DNA of 64,000 nt from the NCBI GenBank assembly GCA_036186865.1, contig AP025069.1, positions 9,184,270 through 9,248,269 of the forward strand, written 5' to 3'. Shown piece by piece: positions 44,540-56,177 of this stretch. The notes under the pieces were generated by a model. That model was not told the DNA's origin, made no database searches, and worked only from the letters and a program-made list of their open reading frames with translations. Position 1 is the first letter of the stretch. Every line of letters begins with the position of its first letter. The translations under genes were made by a program, and so were the position numbers. The DNA is from Eustoma russellianum. Its lineage: Eukaryota; Streptophyta; Magnoliopsida; Gentianales; Gentianaceae.

Positions 44540-45190
44540 GTTGTGGGTGTTGGTGGTGGGTTATGGGCGGGAGTGGCTGTGGTCGGGGGTGGTTGCTGGC
44601 GGGGAAGGGGGTGGGATGTGGGCGGGGGATGTGGCGGGGGTGGTTTGGTGTTGCGGGGTTGGGTGGCTGTGGGCGGGGGATGTGGCGGGGTTGGGTGGCT
44701 GTGGCGAGTGGTGGGCTGTGGGCGGGTGTGGTTGTTGGCGGGGGTGGCTGTGGGCGGTGGTGGGCTGTGGGCGGGGGTGGTTGTTGGTGGGGAAGGGGGT
44801 GGCTGTGGGTGGGGGTGGCTGTGGCAGGGGTGGCTGGGTTGTTGCGGGGAAGGAGGTGGCTGTGGGCGTGGGGTGGCGAGGGTTGTTGGCGGGGGTGGGC
44901 TGTGGCAGGGTGGCTGGGTGTTGCGGGGTGGCTGTGGTGGCTGTGGGCGAGGGTGGGCTGTGGCAGGGGTGGCTTGGTGTTGCGGGGTTGGGTGGCTGTG
45001 GCGAGTGGTGGGCTGTGGGCGGGGTGGTTGTTGGCCGGGGTGGCTTGGGCGGTGGTGGGATGTGGGCGGGGGTGGTTGTTTGCGGGGAAGGAGGGTGGCT
45101 GTGGTGGGGGTGGCTGTGGGCGATGGTGGCTGTGGGCGGGGGTGGGTTGTGGGCGGAGGTGGGCTGTGGGCGGCGGTGTCTGGGTGTTGT
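44540..45190. repeat. G-rich minisatellite (strong quadruplex potential)
   Basis: Irregular tandem copies of GGTGGCTGTGGGCGGGGGTG and variants, with G-runs of 3-5 all on the plus strand. It lies between a C-rich probable leader exon (44370-44480, donor-like CCCCGGTTAG) and the acceptor TTGCAG at 45505-45510, so it is probably inside the first intron of the tnpA-like gene. Open frames on both strands here are a by-product of the repeat. Confidence 0.85.
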
Positions 45191-45515
45191 GGGGTTGGGT
45201 TTCCATGTCCGACGACATATGAAGCAAGTATGTTGGTGATGTATACTTTGAAGTGTAATAATTTGATGATGAAGTTTGATTATGTAGTTTGGTTAATCAT
45301 GTCATGTTGTTGGATTTGGATTTGTCTTTGTAGAGGCCATTAAGGCCGGGAAACCTCAGATAAACGAATAGGTCATGCCGAAATTTTCAGAATTATTAAT
45401 ATCAAGCATTAAATATATTTAAACACTTGTCATTTTTTGGACATCTTATTTGTCTAGCCAACCAACCCTAAACTTGTTAAATGTGCCTTTTAAATTTTTC
45501 ACCCTTGCAGATCTG

Positions 45516-47447
45516 ATGGCTAGTGAGGGTTTACCGACTCGATCCACCTACCCATCAGCTACACAGGCACTCTCAGGAGAGTTTAATCTCTTCCTTTCTC
45601 AGCATGAGCTGCTTGGTTCGGTTTCGACCGCCGTTCTGGCTGCGGACGCAGACATTTTAGGGTCTGCCGATAGGTCCGCACCCCCCACATCTACGACGCC
45701 ACCCACACCCACCGGTTCAGCACCTCATCCGGCGTCTGATGCGGCATCGGACGAGGGTGTCATACCAGGGCGTCGTGCTCTCCCTTGGTCACATGATACC
45801 CATACGTAAGTAATGATTTTTTTTAACACGTTTTCAAATGTATTTCACGCGTTATTTTTTCATAACAACTTCACCTCTTTCAGGTTTACACCGGACTCGG
45901 GCCAGATTTCCGGTTGCATCACTCGGTCCTTCCACCTGAGGCAGGACCCAGCTGGATATGCCTGGTCCCGTGTCACCCCGCAGACACGTAGGTTCTACTG
46001 GGATGAGTTTCAGGTATTCAAATTTGATGAATTTCACTTTTAGATGCGTAATCGATCATTACTTTTCTAACCACATTTTTATTTTTCCTCCGTATAATAA
46101 TTGCAGAAGGCGTACAGCTGGACAACTGACATCGCCCACGACGTGGAGTAGGCCTGGCGACAGAGGGCCGCCAAACGCTACAGGGACTTCGTCAACTCGC
46201 ACAAGACCAAGTGAGAGCGTGACCCCCTTTCTGCCAGGCCTGCCTACGTATCCGAGGCCACCTGGGCGGGGTGGATAGAAGGGTGGACGGACCCTGCTAC
46301 CCAAGCCCGCAGCGCCCGGAACGCGGCGAACCGGCGCAGCGGCAATCTACAGGGCCCAGCACCTGCCACACACTCAGGTGTTTCGGTTTCCTACGCCACC
46401 ACGATGCGTTCTATGGTAAGTATTTTAATATTGGATTATTTACATTCATTTATTTCATTGGATTATTTAGATTCATTGACTTAAGTGGATTATTTATATT
46501 CATTGATTTCTTATTTTGCGCTGTTGTTTTTTTGGTATTCGTATATGCTTAATTTAAGTAGTATATGTGTTCATTTGCCTTTTTCTTTTTATTTTTTATT
46601 TGACTTGGGAGAGGCCTTTAAGGCCCAGATACCTCCGATAAACGAATAGGTCATGCCGAAATTTTTAAAATTATGGATTTCACTAACATATTTTATTTCA
46701 TTCTTTCAGCACGAGGAGACGGGGGAGTGGCCAGCCTCCTACGATCTCTTCTACAAGACGCATCGGAAGAAAGCCTCCGACGGGACGGAGGACTGGATCA
46801 CGGAGAAGGCCCGCGACATCAGTGTAAGTAGACTACGATATCATTTGTTTTTTCCTTAGTTTGTTTTATTTCTAAACCCTAAACCCTAACAATTCTTATT
46901 CTCATTTTAGGACGAGTACAACAGATTACTCGCACATAGGGGAGAAGAGGCCGACAAGAACCGCGCTTATTGGGATACGGTTCGGACAGTCGGCCCTCAG
47001 AATAAGAAGAAGAGGGAGGTGTACGGGGTTGGATCAGCAGCGCCGCGATTCTTCCCCGAAGTTCTGCATCCAGGTGCTTCCTCTGAGGCCAGCACCTCCG
47101 CGCCTTCTACGACCCCAGAGGATATTTCGCGCCTGGAATCAGATCATGCGGCGCTGCAGCATGAGATGGAGACCATCAGGGCGCAGCATGAGGAGAGTGT
47201 ACAGGCACTGCGGTCACAGCTGACTCAGACCCAGCAGGCGCTGCAGCAGTCGGTTCAGCAGGCGGTTCAGCAGGCACTTCAGCAGGCGCAGCAGCAGACG
47301 ATGCAGGTGCAGCAGGCGACGAACCAGCAAATCTCGCAGCTATCGCACCTCATCATCTCTTTTATTTCCAGCTCCTCGCAGCCTCAGCCTCGCCCTCCTG
47401 ATGGTCACTCTTCTCCGCATGATCCCCCTCCATCTTCCTCTGCATAG
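45516..47447 (+). pseudogene. tnpA-like CACTA gene (plant transposase_24 type), five coding exons
   Basis: Exons by GT-AG junctions: 45516-45805, 45884-46013, 46107-46415, 46710-46823, 46911-47447. ATG 45516 (MASEGLPTRS) follows an intron acceptor. Exon 2 has RSFHLRQDPAGYAWSRVTPQ; exon 3 SEATWAGWIEGWTDPATQAR; exon 4 EWPASYDLFYKTHRKK; exon 5 a long coiled coil with a Gln-rich run (QQALQQSVQQAVQQALQQ). This is the layout of the Ptta/En/Spm family; TNPA binds subterminal repeats. Exon 3 has two in-frame stops (TAG after HDVE, TGA after HKTK), so it is inactive unless corrected. Confidence 0.85.
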
Positions 47448-48174
47448 TATTTCATTTTTTGATTTTTTGTACAGACTATTTCATTTATTGTATTGACATA
47501 TTCTTTGTTCTTTTATATGTTATCAGACATTTATACGGATTCTATTTCTTTTGTGTTGTTTAATTATACGAAATTCAATATGCAAATACTGTATTTCTGT
47601 ATAATATTCGTACAAATGATTTAATATACAAAATAAAATATATTATAAAAATTAAATAATATTAAAAACTATTTAATTAATAATATATTGATATTATTAA
47701 TAAATTATAAATATTTAATATTTAATATTAAATTAATATTTAATATTAATTTAAATGATAGCGACGAACCTGCGACGGAACAAAAATGTCGCAGACCTGA
47801 AATAAAAAAAATCAAAAATTTTAAAATAGCAACGACAAAAGATATACCGACGAAAATCTGCGACGAAATAGAAATGTCGCAGACCGGAAATAAAAAAATC
47901 AAAAATTTAAAAATAGCGACGACAAAAGATATACCGATGAAACGACGACGGAAATAACAGGTCGCAGACCTGACAGAGTTTCGTCGCAATTGTGCGACGA
48001 ACCGCCGACGAGCCTTTTCTCGTCGCAATATAGCGACGCTTCACCGACGAAAATCACTTTGCGACAAGCCGTATAACGACCTGCAGATTTCGTCGCAAGT
48101 GCGTCGCTATATGCCTTTAGCGACAAAATTGCGACGATTTTTGTCTGTCGCTATGTCTCTTTTTTTTTGTGGTG
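47448..48174. repeat. CACTA 3' flank and right subterminal region
   Basis: 47448-47754 is very AT-rich noncoding sequence. 47755-48160 holds dense CGACGAA-type motifs, including a duplicated block (AGCGACGACAAAAGATATACCGA at about 47827 and 47922). The inverted terminus ends at 48174. Confidence 0.8.
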
Positions 48175-48288
48175 GAGGTGGGGCTCATATCTACTCAAAA
48201 GTTTAAGGCAATAGGTGATGCTATATCATCCTCATATAACTTATGTATCTTATCTCAAAGTGTCCGATATGAGACAATATTCTCAACA

Positions 48289-48724
48289 AATAGCATCCCA
48301 TCTTCAAATTAAACCTCTCAAAGTGTCCGATATGATCAAAATATGTTCATGTCTTAATATCATTCATCATGATTGTTGGCAAATGACTAATAAAGCAATG
48401 AAGAGCAAATGCAATTTGAGTATTTTCCTCAAGTACGTTCAAAACTTGGGGAGATAAATAAAGAGGGTGGTACATGAAAAACATAAAAGGTTTTACATTT
48501 TGGGAGAGAGAAATTCAAGTATACAAGTTCATATTATGTGATGAGTGATACAACGATGACAACAATCATTTCGTAACATTACTTTGAGATACTCTAGATG
48601 TAAACCGATAAAAACAGAGAAGAAATTGTAGATTACATGTTTTTTTTTTAAATTATTGATTGATGTTATGAGTATCTCAAAATAGTGTTCTAAATTAATC
48701 GTGTCTAATTTAAAAAAAATGTGC
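48289..48724. other. Unassigned sequence
   Basis: No gene or repeat family recognised; contains a T-run (48642-48651). Confidence 0.4.
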
Positions 48725-48866
48725 ATAGAGCCGGAGGTTTCACTGGAACCAAACTCTCTATCTGTTAGGATGGAGGTATTGTTTGTCCACCGCTTTCCCT
48801 CTCTATGCCTTAGCGAAAGTTTTTGGTGTCGTTGGGATATATTGTGTATGTATATTTGTTGTAATA
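48725..48866 (+). mobile_element. RTE 3'-end fragment, plus strand
   Basis: CCGGAGGTTTCACTGGAACCAA, TATCTGTTAGGATGGAGGTAT, CACCGCTTTCCC and GTCGTTGGGATATATTGTGT match the RTE-2 3' terminus in order. A weak GTT-rich tail follows. 5'-truncated copy. Confidence 0.75.
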
Positions 48867-49049
48867 TGTAAGATCAATGTCTTTGTCAGAAAGAGTTGGT
48901 GGTGGCTATTGATAGTGCCAGTTTCTATAAATGGATTTCCACGAAATTGTAACGCCTTTTCTTTTTCCGTTTTGTAGCCCAATTACCAAGGATTTTTTGG
49001 TGTGGATGAGATCATTTTATTTATACCATCAAAACAAATATTTACATCA

Positions 49050-52000
49050 TAGTACAGTAAGACAAACTGGGTATCTAGGGTGTAGCACTTCTATCCTCTA
49101 AACACCAAGCGAGACGAATATTTTTGGTTTTTCCAAATATTTTCTTCACTATGGTGTCTCCTTCTGGTAAAAAAATTTTTTCATCAAATAAGCTCTTGTT
49201 CCTCAAGGTCCAAATCAAGTGTATCCCCTCCCAGAAGACGTACTTTCAGTCGTCCACCACACATTCGTTGCCAAATGTTTCCCTTAGATTCACATCTATC
49301 TAGCTCACCACATCATCTCCCGAGAAGAATCTTGGCCATGCATCTCTTTTCACCATTTGATTCCAAACTCTTGTTGCCCATCGAGAGTCTCTAAGCGCAT
49401 GAAGAGTATTATCTACTGTATGCTGATATATATCACACGATGAGGTTGCTCGAAGATGTCTGTCGTATAGTAACTCTCCGGTTGGTAGTCGTCCCAATCA
49501 GACTTGCCCTAGTAGCATGCTCACCCTTTGAGGTCCCTTTGCCTTCCAAATTTGTAGCCAATCAGGTTGACACTTTTGATCCTCTTCAGGTAGCTGCACT
49601 GTGTATGCAGATGCAACAGTAAAGTCCCCGCTTTTATGACTTTGCCATGCGATGTTTAAGTTGCTGTCTTGTCCATCAATTTTGTTTGCGGTTCGATGCA
49701 ACCAAACCCTTCCTGATCACCTGCATTGCAGCTAGTATGCTTCGCCACGTATAGGAGCCTTCCTTGCACAAAGGACGATTCCCCGTGAAACTACCATATT
49801 TTCCCCGTAACAAACGAACCCAGAAGCAGTTGTCCTCTTTTATATACCTCCATGCAAGCTTAGCTAATAGTGCCTGGTTCATAAGGCTCAACTGCTTTAT
49901 CCCAGTTCCACCTGCGTCTTTTGGCTTACAAATCTATGTCCACGCAACAGTGTGTAATCTCCGCTTGTCGCCGTAGTCACCACAAAAAATGCAACGATTT
50001 AATCACTCCAATTGATGCACTGTATGCTTAGGAAGTAATGCCGTTTGCATCGTATATGAAGGAACAGTGGCAGTGAAAGTTTGTATGAGAAGTTGGCAAG
50101 CCGATTTAGATAGCAGTCTACCCTTCCAGGAAGCCAGTTTGCGTCTCACTTTGTCCACTAAAAATTCATACGTGCTTTTGCCCACCCGTGTATGTATCAA
50201 TGGCATCCCAAGGTAAGCACCCAAGTTTTGCATTAGGGGGATCTCGAAACGGATACTCAAATTAAGTGCTATATCCCTTTTGACATTCTTAGAAACATAC
50301 ATGCTTCATTTAGCAGTATTTATCTTTTGTCCCGATATGCTGCAGAACTCAGATAGATATCCAGTTATGACTTGAGCTTGCGACTCAGTAGCCTCACCAA
50401 AAAGAAGTAAATCATCTGCAAAGATGAGATGGCTGACTGCTGGTCTATTCTTGGAAACTTTGATCGGCTTCCAAAGTCCGGCTTCCACCAACTTGGTGAT
50501 TTTTTGCGATAAAATTTCCATACAAAGGACAAATAAATAAGGTGCAAGCGGGTCTCCTTGCCGCAGACCCTTCTTTGGTAAGAACTCCTCTAGTTTACCA
50601 TTATTTCATAATATTTGCAGTTTTGCAGTTGTTATGAGAAACATTATGAGCTCCACTAGTGCATCCTTAAACCCAGTAGCATACAAAATTTTTTGAAAGG
50701 AAAGACCAACTAATTCAATTGTATGCTTTCTCCAAATCTATCTTGATTGCCATCATCCCATTCTTCCCCCTTTTCTAGCGCATGCTATGTAGGATCTCTT
50801 GAGCAACAATGATGTTGTCAGTAGCTTTGTCTTCCTGGTATGAAGCTACATTGATTCTCACTATCTAGTTTTCCAATAACTAGTTTGAGACGATTTGCAA
50901 CCACCTTTGTAATTATTTTTACCACGACATTCGATAAGGCAATGGGACGGAATTAGGATACCTGCTCCGGTGGGTCTACCTTCGGTATTAATGTGATGTA
51001 TGTAAGATTCACGTGTTCTAGGAATTTTCTCTCTCGAAAATCCTCCATCACAAACTTAGTAACTGACACCCTAGCAATGTCCTAATTTTTTTTGGAAAAA
51101 GATAGGTGAAAATCCATCGGGGCCGGGTGCCTTGTGTACACCCATTTGGAAAATTGCTCTTTCAATTTCACCTTCATTGACTTCTCTGTTCAAAGCCTCC
51201 GTATCTAATCTTGAGAGTGGCGTGAGCTGTATCACGGTATTTTCCTTATTGCCTTGAACGTCAGTTGAGTACAGATTTATATAAAAGTCTCTGAATATTC
51301 TCTTTATCTCAGCGTCGTTTTCAACCTAGCAGCCGATAGCAGTTTTCAGTTTGTGTATCCCAATTCTTCTCCTCCTCATAACTGTTGTGGTGTGGAAGAA
51401 TCGAGTATTGCACTCCCCTTGTGTTATCCATTGCAGACGAGATTTTTGCCACCAATATATCTCTTCTTGCCTTAGAATCACTTGGAGTTCTTTGTAACAG
51501 TTTCTTTTCCAAGTGAAACAAGTAGCTTGATGGCTGGTCATAAGTTACTCGTTGGATATCTTCCAAACGTGCCAAACACCTTCTTTTCCTCTTTGTGATA
51601 TGTCCAAATATATTGGTATTCCACCACTGTAATCGATTAGAACATGTCGACATTAGGGAGTGCAGTTCCTGTCCATTATGAACCCAAATTTCTGAGGAAC
51701 TTCTTGAATTCCTCATGCTCCAACCAACATGCTAAGAACTTAAATCCCTTGTCCATCATTGCTGGTGGCGTAGAAGGCGTCAAGCGTAGTAGTAGAGGGT
51801 GGTGATCCTAGCTAGTACGCATCAAGTGTTGAAGTGTTGCACTTGCAAACTGACTGCTCCATTTCACATTCATAAGTGCGTAATCAATTCTTTCCCAAAT
51901 TCGTGATGCTCCTTGTCTACCATTCGTCCACATATATTTAGGTCCCGCAAATGGCATCACTGTCAATCCACATAATTCACATACCTTATTTAGTCTTTTC

Positions 52001-52472
52001 CTTCCAATAACGCACCGTCCCCCTTGCTTATCTGCCTGTGATAGGACTTCGTTAAAGTCTCCTATCAAGCACCACGAGCATGTGAAAACCCTTCCTAACT
52101 GAATAAGTTGCTCCCGCAGTAGCGTTCTCTGGTCCTTAGAAGGCAAAGCATATATTAATGTGAGTACCCATGCAACTTTATCGTCATGCAGCACCGCTAG
52201 GTTAAGCATTTGGGTTGAACAGTTTAAAGTCACCAAGTTGACCGTATATGCATTCCAAAACACGAAAGTCCCCCTGCAAATCCATTTACGTCTACCGCTA
52301 TGAAATCTGTGTAGGAAAAATTCCTTAGAATCCTCCGTCCTTTTCGACTGTGAACTCTTGGTTCTATCAAAAACAATGTATCTGGCTTATGTGTGTTAAC
52401 CAACTCTCTAACACAAGCCATAAACTTCCTGGAAGAAGCCCCACGACAATTCCAGGATATAATACTCGTCAT
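49050..52472 (-). pseudogene. L1 ORF2 (endonuclease-RT), broken
   Basis: Starts MTSIISWNCRGASSRKFMAC. Endonuclease landmarks: FLIEPRV (catalytic Glu), LIGDFNEVL, RIDYALMN and, past a TAG, DHHPLLL. RT: SHLIFADDLLLFGEATESQA (catalytic Asp pair kept) at 50306-50521, then KINTAK and YLGMPLI. The zf-RVT-like end (GRLPTGELLYDRHLRATSSC, LHALRDSRWATRVW) is at 49300-49510. At least six frameshifts or stops separate these blocks. Confidence 0.88.
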
Positions 52473-52826
52473 CTGTATTTAACAAGCGTGGTTGAGCATT
52501 TGCTCCGAGTTACCCGTCACATTAGTGAGTGCAGCATCCACCATTGCCTCCTGCAACTTTGTGCCTGTATCTTCCAGTGGAGGTTCATTGAATTGGCATA
52601 ATCCTCCATATCATCCCTTCATGTCAACAGTTGTGGATGATATTGCTTAATTTGCTGATCTACTGGGATACTAGTATGTGGAGTCCGTATAAGGCTTGGT
52701 GGATTGTAAGTGTCTCCTTTCCTCGTCCAGATGTCAGATTCTCATGTTGCAAGTTGGTAAGGTCTCTCAACTTTACTCTATCTTCCCCAATGTGCAAACT
52801 GTCCATCTCCACCGTGCTTCTCCCAG

Positions 52827-54290
52827 CTACATATGCTTTATCTCCCCTAGTGTTTTATTTTGGGGTCTTACCTTCACATTGCTTTTTATAGAAATGCCTT
52901 TCCTTGTCTTTAACTTGTTTGTCTCCACTACTTCTTTTGCCATTGTTGAGAAGGTTGCCCCCATGCTCATATTTGAGATTTGCTCAAGTCGATCCCATAC
53001 CTCTTGCAGGTTAAATCTTTGTACATCTTCGGCTTCTTCCACGTCTAGCACTCCAAATCTGGATTCGGATATCCAACCATCCACCTTCCTCTTTTGTTTC
53101 TGCTTATCCCCTAATAGTGTGCCTGTATTGAAGGTTTGTTGCGGGTGTTTATTTACGTCGGCATCTCCAATTTTTCCACCTTGTCTATCTCTCTGTCCGA
53201 TGGTCTCTTGTCTCAGTGGTGGCCTTCGTCTCATGTTGGAGGCAACCATCGAAGGTCCATAAACATCATCTATGTTATTATTTTGTTCTGCTACTTCCTG
53301 GACTCCAGTATTCGTCCCCTCATTCTGTGATGCGTAAATATTAGAACCACAGTCCTCTTTTCGATGTCCATATTTTCCACAATCAAAACATATCATATGT
53401 AGACCTTCATATTCTACCTTGTAGTCCAGACCATTTAAATTGACAATAGAGACTAGAGGTTTAGTTAGATCAACCTCTACACATATACGAGCATATCTAC
53501 CTCATTGCACTTTCATGGTAGTCTCATCCACCTTCACCGCCTTCCCAAGTCTTCCGCCCACTTCCATTAGAATATCTACTTTGTAGAACTCAACTGGTAG
53601 ATGTGCAATTCGGACCCAAGCCATTGTTGATGTAATACAGGTATGTGCCGGATGGAAGTACGGACGCCATTTCATGACCGTCAAGTAGTGCCATTGGATT
53701 GCCACGGGCCATTTTCCACCACGTGAAGATAGTCCTCCTTACTGTAAAAGCGTACAATGTGGTTAACCTTCATCTAGGTCAATGATTTCACAGCCCCTTC
53801 CCAGTCCTCATAGCGATTGCAACCTCTGTTCCAGGAAACGGAAAGAGACAGACCTCCCTAAAAGTTTCACAATAAGGGCATGGCTCCATGGCTTTCTGAG
53901 TTCCTTAAATACTTCTTGTGGAATTACTATACAGACTCTTCCTACCTTCTCCTGTGAAATATCCATGTCAGCGTGCATACTTCCTCTGGTTCAGTAGCAC
54001 AAGCCTCGTCCTCATCATCACTTACATACATTGTTTTCTACTCTGAGTCACCCCTGAGCACTTCGGTAAAGCTTCTACCACTCCAAGCTATCGGGGATGA
54101 CTGGTATTCTGCAGTTGAGTGACCAAATCTCCATTTGATTGGCGTTTGAATTTCTTAATACTCCTATGCAGTTGGTATGTTTCCTCCACACTTTTCCCCA
54201 TAGGTACAGTATCCATCATCGATGCCAACAGGCTAGTGATTGTCGGTGACAGATCCACCGAGGATGGTGGCCGTGAAAAATTTTAGGAAA
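52827..54290 (-). pseudogene. L1 ORF1 (gag-like), broken
   Basis: N-terminal SWSGRSFTEVLRGDSE-type opening, a DUF4283-like part (GRVCIVIPQEVFKELRKPWS, HIVRFYSKEDYLHVV), MAWVRIAHLPVEFYKVDIL, KPLVSIVNLNG, and one zinc knuckle CFDCGKYGHRKEDC at about 53350-53395. ORF1 proteins coat LINE RNA. Stops near 53500, 53720 and others show decay. Confidence 0.85.
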
Positions 54291-54727
54291 TAACCGTCGT
54301 GTAACTGTCAATATCGCACGGTAATTGCGGAGCGTTTTTGTGAAGGGCTGACAAGCTAAAGCAATTACCAAGGATTTTGATTTGACTATATTGTTGTTTG
54401 AAGTATTTTGTCCAGTTTCTCTCTCTTTTGTTCAATGCGTTATTTTTTGGGAAACAATGTAAATAGTATATCCAATGAATAAAAAGAAAACCCTCACTCG
54501 AAAATTCACTTTAATGGAGGTAAGACTTGTACAATGGGGAAGGTTGACGAAGCAACAACTGCTTGTCAAAATTACTAATGCCAAAAATACACAAGGCAAC
54601 GGCTGCCATGTGGAGTTTCTACATACATGCTTAACGTAAAGTGTGCTATAGACACATAACATGCTGTGCATCTACCATAGTGCAAAAAAAAAACAAAAGG
54701 CTATAATCAGTTGTACAGACTACAGCA
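54291..54727. other. Unassigned sequence
   Basis: No gene or repeat recognised. Confidence 0.4.
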
Positions 54728-54937
54728 CTAAGGTGTCAAATGAGGGTAAGATTTTTGCATAATCTTATACACATGTGTACAAATACGACGTGTTATATCA
54801 ACCGGAATAAAAGCAAAGTCTTCAAACATTTTCTTGTTCATGTCTTGCCAAATGTAATACAATGCTGCAGCGATAGAGACTTTTACAACCTTAAATTTCG
54901 GTGACTTTTTTCGTAGCCTAGCTTTAACCCAAGCCAA
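54728..54937 (-). pseudogene. L1 ORF2 C-terminal remnant
   Basis: AWVKARLRKKSPKFKVVKVS and AAALYYIWQDMNKKMFED match the plant L1 ORF2 tail and the remnant at 7887-8280. No other part of that LINE is present. Confidence 0.65.
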
Positions 54938-55766
54938 AGTTATGGTTAGGTAAAAGCAAATTTCTGGTGACTTTGTTCATGCGTTATTTCATTTTACGCA
55001 TGTTCCTATTCGCCTTGGTTTTGATTTAATAATATTCATTTTTTTTCTTATGTAAAAACAATAGCAACATGCACAAAAGTTCAGTTCGTGATTGCATTAC
55101 TATATATATGTTAGAAGCTAATGGCATTACAATATAGTAGTTAGCTAGATGTCTGAGTAGGGTTGGTAGTGAGATTGAGACATTATTACGCTTATTGTAT
55201 GAGAATGTCTATTCATTGTTAAGAAAAATGACAAAATAAAACAAAAATGTGATAAATTATGGTAGTCGGAAATCACCATTAATTATTGATCGACGGGGTG
55301 CACTTTATCATGCACTATCTGGTAATTGCATAGCATATGAAGTGCAATAATTTTCTACAATTAAGAACACACTAGTGGGTGTGTATGTATTGATTTTTTT
55401 TGTACAATCTTTAGATGAGATTAAGAAAACTGTTCTTCATATGAGGAAAAAAAAATCTAACATAATTCATTCATTATTACTTGTCGAGGTAGCCGTAAGA
55501 ATTATTGACTAATATTGTAGTTTTAGTCCCATAAGTTCTTATACGTGCACAATGAAAATATACGCCAACTCAAAGATCTTTTGATACAAAGAAACACGAA
55601 ACACACAAAAAGCAATGATACACAAGAGAGAGATATGAAGAACCCACAAAGAACACAAACAACAAAACACAAACGGCTGAACAAAAAAACACTAAAAGAA
55701 AATAGAGAAAAGATAGTCAATGAACTTTGATAGACCTTCCTGAAGAACGCAGCTCTATGAGGAATC
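54938..55766. other. AT-rich intergenic stretch
   Basis: No gene recognised. Overlapping short ORFs at 55523-55730 have biased composition only. Confidence 0.4.
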
Positions 55767-56139
55767 TGTAGAGAAGAAAGGGGTTTGAGTGATTACAAAA
55801 TTGCATGATTCAATAACGTGTATTAAAGAAATGCATGACATATTTTATGACATGACACGTTTTTGCATAGAACTTGCTTTATATAGTTTCATATATAATG
55901 TTGTCGTACTAACGAGCCATGAAGCTTTAAATCTTACATCAAATGGCAAGCAATTTGTTTGTGTTTGAACTATTTTCAGGTGCCCATCATTAATGACCTA
56001 AACTATGTCATTAAGTGAAGTACTTAGTTAAATAACACTAAGTAGTTCATTAAAGGAAGCTATATTTGGAAAAGGGCACAAAGGCAACAAATTGAAGAAT
56101 GGGAAAGTCTTCTTCTCCCTCGTGCTACATGTTTTTTTT

Positions 56140-56177
<38 letters not shown>

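Larger units (their letters stand above)
40391..48174 (+). mobile_element. CACTA (En/Spm) transposon
   Basis: Left terminus CACTACAAAAAGAA, right terminus the inverse of CACCACAAAAA, with TSD GAG (40388-40390 and 48175-48177). Length 7784 bp. Subterminal regions are packed with short CGACGAA/TTCGTCG-type motifs. It carries decayed tnpD- and tnpA-like genes and a minus-strand ORF. Stops in both main genes imply it cannot move by itself, but the termini look usable in trans. Confidence 0.95.
40058..48288 (-). mobile_element. TRIM-like small LTR element, split by the CACTA transposon
   Basis: Left LTR 40058-40192, right LTR 40367-40390 plus 48175-48288; both begin TGTTGAAACTTG on the plus strand and end near ATATTCTCAACA/G. 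Minus strand TGGTATCAAA (40357-40366) abuts the right LTR as a tRNA-Met-like PBS. The internal part is only ~175 bp and noncoding. Removing the CACTA element restores a continuous LTR. Flanks AACGG and AATAG are an imperfect target duplication at best. Confidence 0.72.
49020..54290 (-). mobile_element. L1-clade LINE, decayed
   Basis: Minus-strand order: ORF1 (54290-52827), ORF2 endonuclease, RT and zf-RVT (52472 to ~49050). No RNase H follows. Many stops and frameshifts are scattered through both ORFs. Ends are approximate; no clear poly(A) tail or target duplication seen. The whole length is preserved, so this was a full-length insertion that has aged. Confidence 0.88.

Noticed and set aside
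44463..45239. Long overlapping ORFs on both strands (219-269 codons), Gly/Trp-rich or Pro/His-rich
   Set aside because: They arise from the G-rich minisatellite, which lacks stops in several frames; no domain and probably intronic.
46873..46890. Telomere-like AAACCCTAAACCCTAAC
   Set aside because: Only about two units within a tnpA intron; too short for an interstitial telomere, at most a telo-box.
55523..55730. Opposed ORFs of ~60 codons (Lys/Asn/Thr-rich and Phe/Ser-rich)
   Set aside because: Composition-driven, AT-rich, mirrored; no promoter or family support.
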